Assembly (NCBI RefSeq): GCF_002159665.1
Contig: NZ_NFJC01000018.1
Span: forward strand, 1-57,979
Length of the DNA stretch: 57,979 bases
Direction: 5' to 3'
DNA from: Desulfovibrio sp. An276
GTDB lineage: Bacteria; Desulfobacterota; Desulfovibrionia; Desulfovibrionales; Desulfovibrionaceae
Both the position numbers and the translations under genes were made by a program. Positions 46,222-53,358 of the stretch are shown here, piece by piece. Each line of letters starts with the position of its first letter. Positions within the stretch are counted from its first letter, which is position 1. The notes under the pieces are model-generated. The model was given only the letters and a program-made list of their open reading frames with translations. It did not search any database and had not been told where the DNA came from.

Positions 46222-46683
46222 TTAGAAAAGCTGTACATGCGGGGGCCTCATCTTTTCGGAGGGAACGGCTCTGAAATCCAGCTCCGTGTGCTGCGCCTTG
46301 ATGAGCTCGCGCAGCATCTCGATATCGCTGTCGGACAGGGCCACGTGGGGATAGATCTGATGCCTGCCCTCGGAATAGTGTATGTTGCCTATGTTGAGCA
46401 CGGGAATCTGCACGCCTCGGCCTGCTGCAGCGCCCACGTCCTGGCAGTTCTCGAACAGGACAAAGGTGTCCGGGCCGCACTGGGAGAGCGTCCTAGGAAG
46501 ATCCTCAAGGCGTACGAAATGAACCTGGATGTGCCGCGAGACTGCCAGAGTCATGATCTGCTGGCGCAGAAAGTCTCCTGCGAGCTCGTCATTGACAACA
46601 ACCAGATGGCGCGCGCCTGTGTAGGGCATCCAGCCCTCAATGACCTGGCCGTGAATAAGCCTGTTGTCCACACGAAACCACAA
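46222..46683 (-). CDS. PTS mannose-family EIIB component
   Basis: 153 residues, starting at a TTG at 46683 eight bases after GGGAGG. The phosphorylated His11 sits in RLIHGQV, close to the N-terminus as usual. It takes phosphate from EIIA. The stop codon of the EIIA gene lies between the Shine-Dalgarno site and the TTG, so translation is tightly coupled. The remaining sequence (PHVALSDSDIEMLREL) fits the sorbose EIIB domain. Confidence 0.9.
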   Translation of the reverse strand: MWFRVDNRLIHGQVIEGWMPYTGARHLVVVNDELAGDFLRQQIMTLAVSRHIQVHFVRLEDLPRTLSQCGPDTFVLFENCQDVGAAAGRGVQIPVLNIGNIHYSEGRHQIYPHVALSDSDIEMLRELIKAQHTELDFRAVPSEKMRPPHVQLF

Positions 46684-46688
46684 GGTGG

Positions 46689-47156
46689 CTACCTCCCGCT
46701 GTCTGGGCTTTTGGGCGTTTTGTCCGCCGGACGGTTCTTCAGCATGGCGCCAGGCACCACAATGCCCTTGATGCCGGCCTCGCAGGCAGTCTTTGCCAGC
46801 TCTGCCAGGGGCGTTGTCCTGGAAGTAAAGACCTTGAGCACCATGGGAAGGTTCACACCGGTCACCACTTCCACGTTGTGAGAGGCGAGCAGGGAGAGGG
46901 CGAGATTGGTGGGCGTTCCTCCGAACATGTCCGTGAGGATGATGACGCCAGCACCCTTGTCCAGGCGCTGCGCAGCGTCCTTGAGACGACGTACCGTTTC
47001 CGGAACTTCCTGGCCAATGTCCACGCTGATGGATGTGCAGTCGCTCAAGGGGCCGAGAATGAATTCGGCAGTACGCAAAAGCACCGAACCATAGTCGGCA
47101 TGGGCCACCACAATGATACCCACATCCAGGGAACCGTCGTTTGTCTCCGCAGCCAT
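46689..47156 (-). CDS. PTS mannose-family EIIA component
   Basis: 155 residues from the ATG at 47156 (GGAG upstream). The active His19 is in VVAHADYG. The motif DMFGGTPTNLAL is typical of the fold. It accepts phosphate from HPr and passes it to EIIB. No EI or HPr gene is in the window. The Lys/Pro-rich tail (NRPADKTPKSPDSGR) extends beyond the domain. It lies 207 bases downstream of rapZ on the same strand. Confidence 0.92.
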   Translation of the reverse strand: MAAETNDGSLDVGIIVVAHADYGSVLLRTAEFILGPLSDCTSISVDIGQEVPETVRRLKDAAQRLDKGAGVIILTDMFGGTPTNLALSLLASHNVEVVTGVNLPMVLKVFTSRTTPLAELAKTACEAGIKGIVVPGAMLKNRPADKTPKSPDSGR

Positions 47157-47363
47157 AGGCGCAATCTCCGTTTTGTATCCGCGAGGATCTGCAGTTGCAG
47201 GGGGAAAGAAGCACAAAAGGAACTACCCCTTTTTCCCGAAAATGGCAAGAAAGCACGCAATTTCGCGCACGCGTGTGCTGAGTGTGCGCAAAGGTTTTCC
47301 TTGTCCCCTGCATATGCGGGGAAGGGGCTCTCCTGTCCTTTTTGGGGATATTGTCCCTTGCTC

Positions 47364-48368
47364 CTAGCCGAGCTCAAGATGGGGGTGTTCGATGGTTGTG
47401 GGGTATCCTGCCTGGCTTATGGCCCTGCCCACTGCCTCGGCCACCGCCACGGACCTGTGGTGCCCCCCTGTACAGCCAAAGGCCAGGGTAAGGCGATAGC
47501 GGCCCTCGCTTTCCATGAGCGGCAGAATGAAGAAGATGAGGTCCTCGAGCTTGTTCAGAAATTCCCTGGCCTTTGGGGTGGCAAAGACGTAGTCTGCCAC
47601 GTCCTGGTCAAGGCCCGTCTTCTCCTTGAGCTCGCTCACAAAGTAGGGGTTGGGCAGAAAGCGCAGGTCAAAGACGTAGTCCGCCTCCTTGGGTACCCTG
47701 TGCTTGAAGCCGAAGCTGGTCACAAAGACCCTCAGGGCGCGGGCGTTGTTCTCGCCGTCGCGAAAGCGTTTCTGGATCACGCGGCGCAGGTCGTGGATGG
47801 AGTATTTTGTTGTGTTGATGACCATATCCGCCTGGCTGCGCAGCTGTGACAGACGCTTTCTCTCCATGAGCACAGCGCTCTCGAGACCCACGCCTTCCCT
47901 CTCCAGGGGATGGGGGCGCCTTGTGGTCGCGTAGCGGCGCATGATTTCCGATGTCTCGGCTTCGAGAAAGATGAGCTGGGGCTTGAAACCCTGCCTGCGC
48001 AATTCGTCCAGGACATCGTCGATCTCGTTCAGAAAGGCGGACTGGCGTATGTCGAGGCCCAGGGCAATGCCCTTGAAGTGCGCCATGGAGGGGCGCGACA
48101 TGAGATTCACCATCTCCGGCGCCATCCTGGCAGGAAGGCCGTCCACGGTGAAATACATGAGATCTTCGAAGACCTGCATGGCTGTGCTCTTGCCGGATCC
48201 CGAGAGGCCAGTGATCACGCACAGTCTGCTGCTCGCGCGCGCCTCGGGCAGGGCCCTGGCCGGAGTGCCGGAGGGAAGAGCTGCGCTTTTCCCCAGAGTC
48301 TGGGGCGCCGGGGCTTCGGCATCCTTTTTGTTTTGCGGGGATCCTGCGGGAGAAGGGGACTTGTCCAT
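47364..48368 (-). CDS. rapZ: RNase adapter protein RapZ
   Basis: 334 residues from the ATG at 48368; a TTG at 48419 would add 17. The P-loop GLSGSGKS is at 54-61, preceded by a Pro/Ala/Ser-rich linker of about 45 residues not usual for the family. The C-terminal domain has CTGGHHRSVAVAE. In enteric bacteria RapZ guides RNase E to the GlmZ small RNA and so controls GlmS. Here it is linked to HPF and the PTS genes, and glmM lies elsewhere in the window. Confidence 0.93.
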   Translation of the reverse strand: MDKSPSPAGSPQNKKDAEAPAPQTLGKSAALPSGTPARALPEARASSRLCVITGLSGSGKSTAMQVFEDLMYFTVDGLPARMAPEMVNLMSRPSMAHFKGIALGLDIRQSAFLNEIDDVLDELRRQGFKPQLIFLEAETSEIMRRYATTRRPHPLEREGVGLESAVLMERKRLSQLRSQADMVINTTKYSIHDLRRVIQKRFRDGENNARALRVFVTSFGFKHRVPKEADYVFDLRFLPNPYFVSELKEKTGLDQDVADYVFATPKAREFLNKLEDLIFFILPLMESEGRYRLTLAFGCTGGHHRSVAVAEAVGRAISQAGYPTTIEHPHLELG

Positions 48369-48421
48369 GGCTGACCGCCCTTGAGTTTTGGCAGGGGATT
48401 TCCCCGGCCTTTTGCGCAAAA

Positions 48422-48444
48422 GGGCTCATGCGTGCCATGAGCCC
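48422..48444. other. Hairpin between hpf and rapZ
   Basis: GGGCTCATG-CGTGC-CATGAGCCC with a short T-stretch on the plus strand and an AAAA stretch before it. It may reduce readthrough from hpf into rapZ. Confidence 0.5.
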
Positions 48445-48491
48445 TTTGCAGTGTTATGCCCCGCTCATGCGCGGGAAGATTTTTGGGATAG

Positions 48492-49031
48492 TTAGACTAT
48501 GGGGTCAATGAGGCCGTAGTCGCCGGTGCGGCGGCGGTAGATGACGTTGATGCGGCCGTTGTCGGCATTGAGGAAGACAAAGAAGTCACTGCCTATGCTG
48601 TCGAGCTGCATCATGGCCTCTTCAACTGGCATGGGCTTCGGATTGAAGCGATCCGTGCCGATATTCTCCTGCTCTTCGGGAGCTTCTGCCTCGAGGTTGT
48701 AGGTAAAGACGTCGATGGTCGCGTTGCGCGCCTGCCTGCGCTGCTCCTTGACCCTTGAGACGTACTTCTTAATCTGGCTTTCGAGCTTGTCGTAGACCAG
48801 ATCTATGGCAGCGTACATGTCGTTCGTCTGCTCGCTCGCGGCAAGATGAAGTCCTTCTCCCACGACTGTGACTTCGCAGCGGTTGCGAATCTTGTCCACA
48901 GTCAGAACGACTCCGACTTCAAGCCCTGCGGCCTTGCCGAAAAAGCGTCCGAGCTTTTCCATGCGGCGACGGGCGTACTTCTTGAGGTGTTCGGAAGCTT
49001 CGAAGTTCTTGAAGGTGAAGGATATATTCAT
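48492..49031 (-). CDS. hpf: Ribosome hibernation-promoting factor, long form
   Basis: 179 residues from the ATG at 49031, which follows GGGAGG. The N-terminal S30AE domain (1-100) begins MNISFTFKNFEASEHLKKYA. After a linker, the C-terminal domain (about 120-179) has the pattern EEAMMQLDSIGSDFFVFLNAD and NVIYRRRTGDYGLIDP, which dimerises ribosomes into 100S particles. It is first in the hpf-rapZ-PTS operon. Confidence 0.95.
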   Translation of the reverse strand: MNISFTFKNFEASEHLKKYARRRMEKLGRFFGKAAGLEVGVVLTVDKIRNRCEVTVVGEGLHLAASEQTNDMYAAIDLVYDKLESQIKKYVSRVKEQRRQARNATIDVFTYNLEAEAPEEQENIGTDRFNPKPMPVEEAMMQLDSIGSDFFVFLNADNGRINVIYRRRTGDYGLIDPIV

Positions 49032-49317
49032 AAATTCCTCCCGGAAATTTTCCCTTGGGCCATTTTCGGCAGCAGGGACAATGTTGCTGCAGCAGGGACC
49101 CCAAGAGGATTGATTGGCAGGTACGTCTTGTGCCTGGCTCTCGCCCCCTTGCCTGTCCCCCAAAAGGGGCTGAAACAAGGTTTTGTTGGCGACGATTTAA
49201 CTTCTCATTGCCCGCCCCCAATGTCAATGCCTGCCTGGCGCAACAAGCCTGGTCGCAAACGCGCAAGTTTGCGGAATGTCTTTTTGATTTTTTTGGCGCG
49301 CCCTTTGTTCCCTTTTT

Positions 49318-49427
49318 CACGCACAGAGGCAGATGTCGGTGGAAACACCGATACAGAGCCCAAGGATGTTGTGGATGTCATCCGGTAGGCCAAGCCATAT
49401 ACAGCGGCATCTGCCGCCCGTTTTTTT
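49318..49427 (+). ncRNA. Candidate structured RNA or riboswitch with terminator
   Basis: Long-range arms GGCAGATG (49328-49335) and CATCTGCC (49408-49415) are exact complements. Inside lie a 6-bp stem TCGGTG / CACCGA capped by a GAAA tetraloop (49336-49351) and a GGATG / CATCC stem (49364-49383). The right arm also belongs to a terminator hairpin GCGGC-ATCT-GCCGC (49404-49417) followed by TTTTTTT, so the two pairings exclude each other. The GNRA stem followed by ACAGAGCC and CATCCGGTAGG recalls the c-di-GMP-I riboswitch, but the core does not match well. No protein gene precedes the terminator. Confidence 0.4.
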
Positions 49428-49473
49428 GAGCCTTGTCAGAACACAACTTGCCGCTCTGTGGAATCAATGCAAA

Positions 49474-49500
49474 AATTGGTAATACCAAAGAATACCAATT
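49474..49500. promoter_or_regulatory. Operator of the antitoxin gene
   Basis: AATTGGTA and ATACCAATT form an inverted repeat with a third TACCAA half-site between them. It lies 15-41 bases before the ATG, as expected for autoregulation by a ribbon-helix-helix antitoxin. A weak promoter (TTGCCG at 49448) overlaps. Confidence 0.65.
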
Positions 49501-49514
49501 CAGGGAGGAGCAGT

Positions 49515-49817
49515 ATGTCCGGCACTGTCACAAGTATCAAGCCAGACAATGACTTGCGAAACCGTGTGATGGCTCCTGCCGAGTCACGGAAGAGAAAGCC
49601 GCACTGGATACTGTGTGAAGCAATACGAGAATATGTGGAGAAAGAAGAAAAGCAGCAACGCTGCTGGGAGGAAGCAATGGCGTCCTGGCAGGATTTTCAG
49701 CAATCCGGCCTTCATCTGACATTAGAGGAAGTGGATTCCTGGCTTGCCCTGCTTGAGGCTGGAAACAATGTGGAGCCCCCTAAATGCCACAAGCAGTATT
49801 TGCCCAACAGGCAATAG
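49515..49817 (+). CDS. Ribbon-helix-helix antitoxin (ParD/CopG-like)
   Basis: 100 residues from the ATG at 49515 (AGGGAGGAG upstream). The N-terminal ribbon-helix-helix reads SGTVTSIKPDNDLRNRVM, then KPHWILCEAIREYVEKEEKQ, the pattern of antitoxins paired with RelE/ParE toxins. The C-terminal part wraps the toxin. Its 3' end overlaps the toxin start by 34 bases. The toxin gene is broken, so this is an orphan antitoxin that may still repress its own operator. Confidence 0.8.
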   Translation: MSGTVTSIKPDNDLRNRVMAPAESRKRKPHWILCEAIREYVEKEEKQQRCWEEAMASWQDFQQSGLHLTLEEVDSWLALLEAGNNVEPPKCHKQYLPNRQ

Positions 49818-50005
49818 AGGATATACGACTTTGGTATCTTTTCTTTCTGAAAAGGATACTAGAGCAGCTGTTGCAGCAATTCGCACAATTCGTCAGGATC
49901 TTCACATACTGAGACAGCATCCTTAAGGCAGGTCGTCCCGTAAAAGAACGCCCTGCTGTTTTTCGAGAATGGTTTATCAAATATGGAGAAAGTGGTTATG
50001 ACCCA
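49784..50005 (+). pseudogene. Decayed RelE/ParE-type toxin gene
   Basis: The expected toxin is spread over three frames. It starts MPQAVFAQQAIEDI (ATG 49784), then needs a +1 shift to read TLVSFLSEKDTRAAVAAIRT and DLHILRQHP, then a -1 shift near the CCTTAAG at 49922 to read KAGRPVKERPAVFREWFIK. After GESGYD the sequence no longer follows the family, so the 3' end is lost too. Two indels and a truncation make activity impossible. Confidence 0.75.
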
Positions 50006-50131
50006 AATTTTGTGTCATGCAAGAGTGAACACGTTCGCAAAAAAACGATTTGTTCAGAGTGGCAGATGCCGTTGTTGCGGCTATATCAGTGTTTTTGCCT
50101 GTATCTGCCACTCTGTTTTCACGAAATTGTG

Positions 50132-50884
50132 TCAGGCAAGGCGCGGGAAAGTCTTCAGAAGGATCTGCAGGATGTGGTCCACGTTTTCTCCCATGACCTT
50201 AAAGATGTCCTCTATGCTCAGGGCAGGCCTTTTTTCGTCCCAGCTGTCGTAGTCCGTGACCATGGCGACGGCCGCGTAGGGGATTTGTGCTTCAAATGCG
50301 AGGATGCATTCGGGCGCGACAGTCATGTTGATGATGTCACAGCCAAGGACGCGGAACATGCGCGACTCTGCCCTGGTGGAGAATCTGGGGCCCGGAATGC
50401 TCACAACGCACCCTCCGTCCCTGGCCTCCATGCCGCATTCTGTGGCAGCGTCCAGGAGAGCCCTGCGAACTAGAGGCGAGAAGGGATCCGCCATGGCAGG
50501 GTGTTGTACGCCGTCCGCGAAGGAGTCGAAGAAGGTGACCGGATTGCGCGTAAAGTCTATGAACTGGTCCGGTACGACAAGAGAGCCCGGGTGCAGGTCG
50601 TCTCTCAGGGAGCCGCAGGCAGTAGTTGCCACGATATGTGTGCAGCCTGCTTCCTTCAATGCCGCGATATTGGCCCTGTGATTGACCTTGTGGGGAGGAA
50701 TGGTGTGCCCAATTCCATGGCGGGAAAGCAGGACAAGTTCCGTATCGGTGTCCTTGAGGCGCCCCTTGCGCAGGGGGCTGGATGGTTTGCCGTACGCGGT
50801 TTCCACCTCGTTCTCGGACTCGGGCACAAAAAGGTCAGGGTTGTCCAGGCCACTGCCACCAATGACGCCAATACACGTGCTCAT
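50132..50884 (-). CDS. mtnP: S-methyl-5'-thioadenosine phosphorylase
   Basis: 250 residues of the purine nucleoside phosphorylase family, trimeric type. It splits methylthioadenosine, the by-product of polyamine and other SAM-dependent reactions, into adenine and methylthioribose-1-phosphate. Motifs are GVIGGSGLD, LSRHGIGHTIPPHKVNHRAN, TTACGSLRDDL and GCDIINMTVAPE. The ATG at 50884 follows GGAAAG. A long hairpin lies 84-123 bases upstream. A closely related phosphorylase of guanosine or inosine is less likely but not excluded. Confidence 0.88.
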   Translation of the reverse strand: MSTCIGVIGGSGLDNPDLFVPESENEVETAYGKPSSPLRKGRLKDTDTELVLLSRHGIGHTIPPHKVNHRANIAALKEAGCTHIVATTACGSLRDDLHPGSLVVPDQFIDFTRNPVTFFDSFADGVQHPAMADPFSPLVRRALLDAATECGMEARDGGCVVSIPGPRFSTRAESRMFRVLGCDIINMTVAPECILAFEAQIPYAAVAMVTDYDSWDEKRPALSIEDIFKVMGENVDHILQILLKTFPRLA

Positions 50885-50967
50885 AACTTTCCACCATGTG
50901 CGGGCAGGTCGTCTTGCGCAAGGGAACGGGGGCCGCACCCAGCCCCTTGCCGTATCCGAAAATCAAA

Positions 50968-51007
50968 GAGACTGCACGAAAGGGACAAATCCCCTTCATG
51001 CAGTCTC
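50968..51007 (-). promoter_or_regulatory. Long hairpin upstream of mtnP
   Basis: GAGACTGCA and TGCAGTCTC form the base of a stem of about 16 pairs with one mismatch and a loop of about five bases; on the minus strand TTTGATTTT follows. It is either a terminator for the gene at 51167-51841 or an attenuator for mtnP. Confidence 0.55.
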
Positions 51008-51166
51008 GCGCAAAATAGACCAAAGCTCAAAAAAATCAAAGGCCCAAAAAAGCTACAACGGAAAGACGACAAAGACAAGCACTTTTCTATACAATTTCGA
51101 CTGGCCGCAAATTTTGCGGGTTCAGGGCCCCGAGACAGGAAAAATCCGTTTCAGGGCCGTATTTTC

Positions 51167-51841
51167 CTACGCCTCGCTCCTTCCGAAGGCCGCGTCGCAG
51201 TCGCGCAGGTAGCGTCCGAGGGGCAGGGCACGCAGCAAAAAGCCCGGTTTGTCCAGCTGCTTCGCATCGTAGGTCAAGAGCACCGAGGAGCCCCTGGGAC
51301 TGAAGGAGGCGGCAAGGCCGTTTGCCGCAAGCAGTGTCTGCAGCGCAGAGGCAGCCTCGGGAGAGGAGAGGCCAGCGTGGCGGATGCGCACGCGGCCGTC
51401 CACAAAGCTCGCTATATTTCCCGCAAGGGTTGCCAGGGCCTGCCTGTCTGCATCCAGTCCGGATTCCCGAGATTCCTGTCCGAGCGCGGTGGTGTCCACA
51501 ACTGTGTCACTGACAGGAGCAGGAGCGGATGCGCCAGACTGTCCCCTGGCGTTTCCTGCCGGCTTGCGCCTGTTCCCTCCTTCTGCGCCGTTCGTTTTCA
51601 GTTCCTTCAGGGCTGCAAGCATTGATTCGGCAATGCTTCCCTCGCCGCTGCTTCCCTTGCCGCTTCTCTTGCCCTGACCGGAGCCCTTGCCGCCTCCCTT
51701 GCCGGCTCCTCCTCCGCTGTTCAGGAGGGTACCGGCCACCTTTGCTAGGGTAGAGCCTGTTTTGGATGTCGCGGAAAAGATTTTGATAAGGGCCATTGCG
51801 CCCATGACGCCGCCTGCGCTGCCAAGGAGTCTGCCTGCCAT
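51167..51841 (-). CDS. Gly/Lys-rich protein with C-terminal HMA2-like domain
   Basis: 224 residues; the ATG at 51841 follows GGAGG. The N-terminus has a small hydrophobic segment (GGVMGAMALIKIF). A Gly/Lys/Ser-rich low-complexity stretch lies at about 42-68, followed by an unstructured linker. The last ~80 residues (RVRIRHAGLSSPEAAS to SFSPRGSSVLLTYDA) follow the HMA2 pattern, a ferredoxin-like fold that lacks the CxxC of classical metallochaperones and is common in sulfate reducers. It belongs with the copper genes that follow, but no cysteine ligand is visible in the domain. Confidence 0.7.
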   Translation of the reverse strand: MAGRLLGSAGGVMGAMALIKIFSATSKTGSTLAKVAGTLLNSGGGAGKGGGKGSGQGKRSGKGSSGEGSIAESMLAALKELKTNGAEGGNRRKPAGNARGQSGASAPAPVSDTVVDTTALGQESRESGLDADRQALATLAGNIASFVDGRVRIRHAGLSSPEAASALQTLLAANGLAASFSPRGSSVLLTYDAKQLDKPGFLLRALPLGRYLRDCDAAFGRSEA

Positions 51842-52194
51842 AGGGCCTCCGGTTGTCGGGGAAGGGCCCCCGCAAAAAGTGTTCAGATGTTGGGTGTTTG
51901 TTCTGTGCGGACAGGGACCTCCCGTGTTCGGGCCTCTCCCCGGGTCCGCGCCTGGTGTCGCCTACGGGACCATGTCCTGTGAGTTATTGTGAAAGTACAG
52001 GACAGCGCACTCTCTTGCAAGAACATGTCCTGTATTTTTCATGATTGTGGCCGGAATTTCTTGTCTGTATGGTGCATATGGTATGCAGATTGTAAAATTC
52101 ATGGTCTCGATTGCGCAATATTTGTGTTACAAAAAAAACGAAAACACAAATGATACAGTCCGCACCAGTGCATTCCGATTAGTTGCGTCTCCGG
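51842..52194. promoter_or_regulatory. Region with three alternating inverted half-sites
   Basis: 353 bases without a gene. TGTCCTGT (51973-51980), ACAGGACA (51997-52004) and TGTCCTGTA (52026-52034) alternate in orientation, so the middle copy can pair with either outer copy (8 and 9 bp). This suggests either a multi-site operator or two mutually exclusive RNA hairpins ahead of the 51167-51841 gene. Confidence 0.5.
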
Positions 52195-52860
52195 TTAATC
52201 CCCCTGTCTTTCCCGGCTTGTCTGCGCAGCGCAGTTGTCTTGTGGCAGACGGGGTGCTTCACTGTCTTCGGGTGCTGCGCAGTTGTAGTGGTAATGGTAG
52301 TGGTAGTGAACGACAGGTCCCATGCCGTGATGTCCCTGCTCCTGGTCATGATCCCTGCCATGGCAGTGACCGTTTGTTCCGCGAGAGGCCTCGTTGGCAG
52401 CGGATGTGGCACTCTCGCCGGAGCATGTGCCGTTGTCCTTCATATCCGGGTGATGGCCCTGGCCGTGCCCCTGGCCACGGCCCCTGCCGTATCCTGCACC
52501 GTTGCCGCGCATGCCCTGCTGGCCATACCTTCCGTATCCACCGTTTGTACGGTTTTCCATTCCGCGTTCTTCTGTAAGCATAATGTTTCCTCCTTCAATC
52601 AGGATGTTCTGTCCGGCCAAAAGGGCCGTGATGGTCCTGCGCCTGGCTTCCCCCAGAATGCGGCAGAGAGTGGGAGTGGAGACCCCCATGCTGGCTGCCG
52701 CTTCCTGCTGGGAAAGGTTTTCCGCGTCCACGAGGCGCATGGCCTCAATCATGTCCAGGCCAATGGTTACGTCGCCCGTTTCCTCAGAGCCCCCCTGGGC
52801 TGCGAAGCGCGTGCAGCCCGGCACGAAGCCGATGTTGCGGGTCTTGTTTCTGCGCTGCAT
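52195..52860 (-). CDS. DUF134 (UPF0251) DNA-binding protein with His/Tyr-rich tail
   Basis: 221 residues from the ATG at 52860, which follows GGGAGA. Residues 1-90 form the DUF134 helix-turn-helix domain (MIEAMRLVDAENLSQQEAA, then MGVSTPTLCRILGEARRR). The rest is Gly/Asn/His-rich and includes HYHYHYHYNC, a stretch likely to bind metal. Such fusions of a regulator with a metal-binding tail occur in anaerobic bacteria near metal genes. It is divergent from copA and probably senses the metal that copA exports (inference). Confidence 0.85.
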   Translation of the reverse strand: MQRRNKTRNIGFVPGCTRFAAQGGSEETGDVTIGLDMIEAMRLVDAENLSQQEAAASMGVSTPTLCRILGEARRRTITALLAGQNILIEGGNIMLTEERGMENRTNGGYGRYGQQGMRGNGAGYGRGRGQGHGQGHHPDMKDNGTCSGESATSAANEASRGTNGHCHGRDHDQEQGHHGMGPVVHYHYHYHYNCAAPEDSEAPRLPQDNCAAQTSRERQGD

Positions 52861-52876
52861 GTGTTCTCCCTGTGTT

Positions 52877-52890
52877 TGAAATATATTTCA
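52877..52890. promoter_or_regulatory. Palindrome 1 of the DUF134-copA operator family
   Basis: TGAAATATATTTCA, a perfect 14-bp palindrome 17 bases upstream of the DUF134 start codon. It shares the form TGAAA-N4-TTTCA with the site at 52926. Confidence 0.6.
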
Positions 52891-52925
52891 TATATAGCCA
52901 ATAAATTTTTCATGTCAAGAAGAAT

Positions 52926-52943
52926 TATGAAATATTTTTCATA
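52926..52943. promoter_or_regulatory. Palindrome 2 of the DUF134-copA operator family
   Basis: TATGAAATATTTTTCATA: 7-bp arms around four central bases, with the same TGAAA/TTTCA core as the first palindrome 49 bp away. Confidence 0.55.
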
Positions 52944-53284
52944 AAACTGTTTCACTCGCGCAGGCACAAGGGCGTTTTTGTCGTCAGATTGCCGTCTCCC
53001 CTTGACTTTTTGGTTGGTCGATACATTTTTTCTCCGTACTCTTGCAAAGAGCTTTGGAAAAAACGAATTTCCATTTCATGCAAACGGGATGCAGATCCCG
53101 CAGGATACATCATGGACAAGGCATGGGGCACGTGGGCCAGGGCCGAAAGGCAGCCGCATCAGTGCAAGCACAACAAGTGTCCGCCAGGGCAATAGCCGCA
53201 AGGAAAACAGCTCAGTACACCGAAAACAGTGTACGCTCCCCATTTGGGGCTCTTGCATTCACGCTAAAAATGGGGCAAAGAATA

Positions 53285-53303
53285 GAAATAGAATTTCTAT
53301 TTC
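53285..53303. promoter_or_regulatory. 19-bp palindrome before copA
   Basis: GAAATAGAA-T-TTCTATTTC, perfect arms around one base, 56 bp upstream of the copA ATG. It shares the GAAAT / ATTTC ends with the two sites near the DUF134 gene. Confidence 0.6.
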
Positions 53304-53358
53304 ATAGTGTTTTGCAACCCTTTTCCCGAAGCATGACGCTTCGCAAAGGCATATTGTC

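Larger units (their letters stand above)
49032..49514. other. Intergenic region between hpf and the antitoxin gene
   Basis: 483 bases between divergent genes. I see no protein gene. It holds a hairpin CGCAAAC-GCGCAA-GTTTGCG (about 49253-49272), the structured RNA candidate at 49318-49427 and the antitoxin operator at 49474-49500. Confidence 0.6.
52861..53358. other. Intergenic region between the DUF134 gene and copA
   Basis: 498 bases of AT-rich control region with three related palindromes (52877, 52926, 53285). A TTGACT near 53002 could be a -35 box, but the -10 is not clear. No gene is seen. Confidence 0.55.

Noticed and set aside
49318..49427. Definite c-di-GMP-I riboswitch
   Set aside because: The GGCAAAC and GACGCAAAGCC core is not matched well enough. 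I keep it as an unassigned structured RNA.
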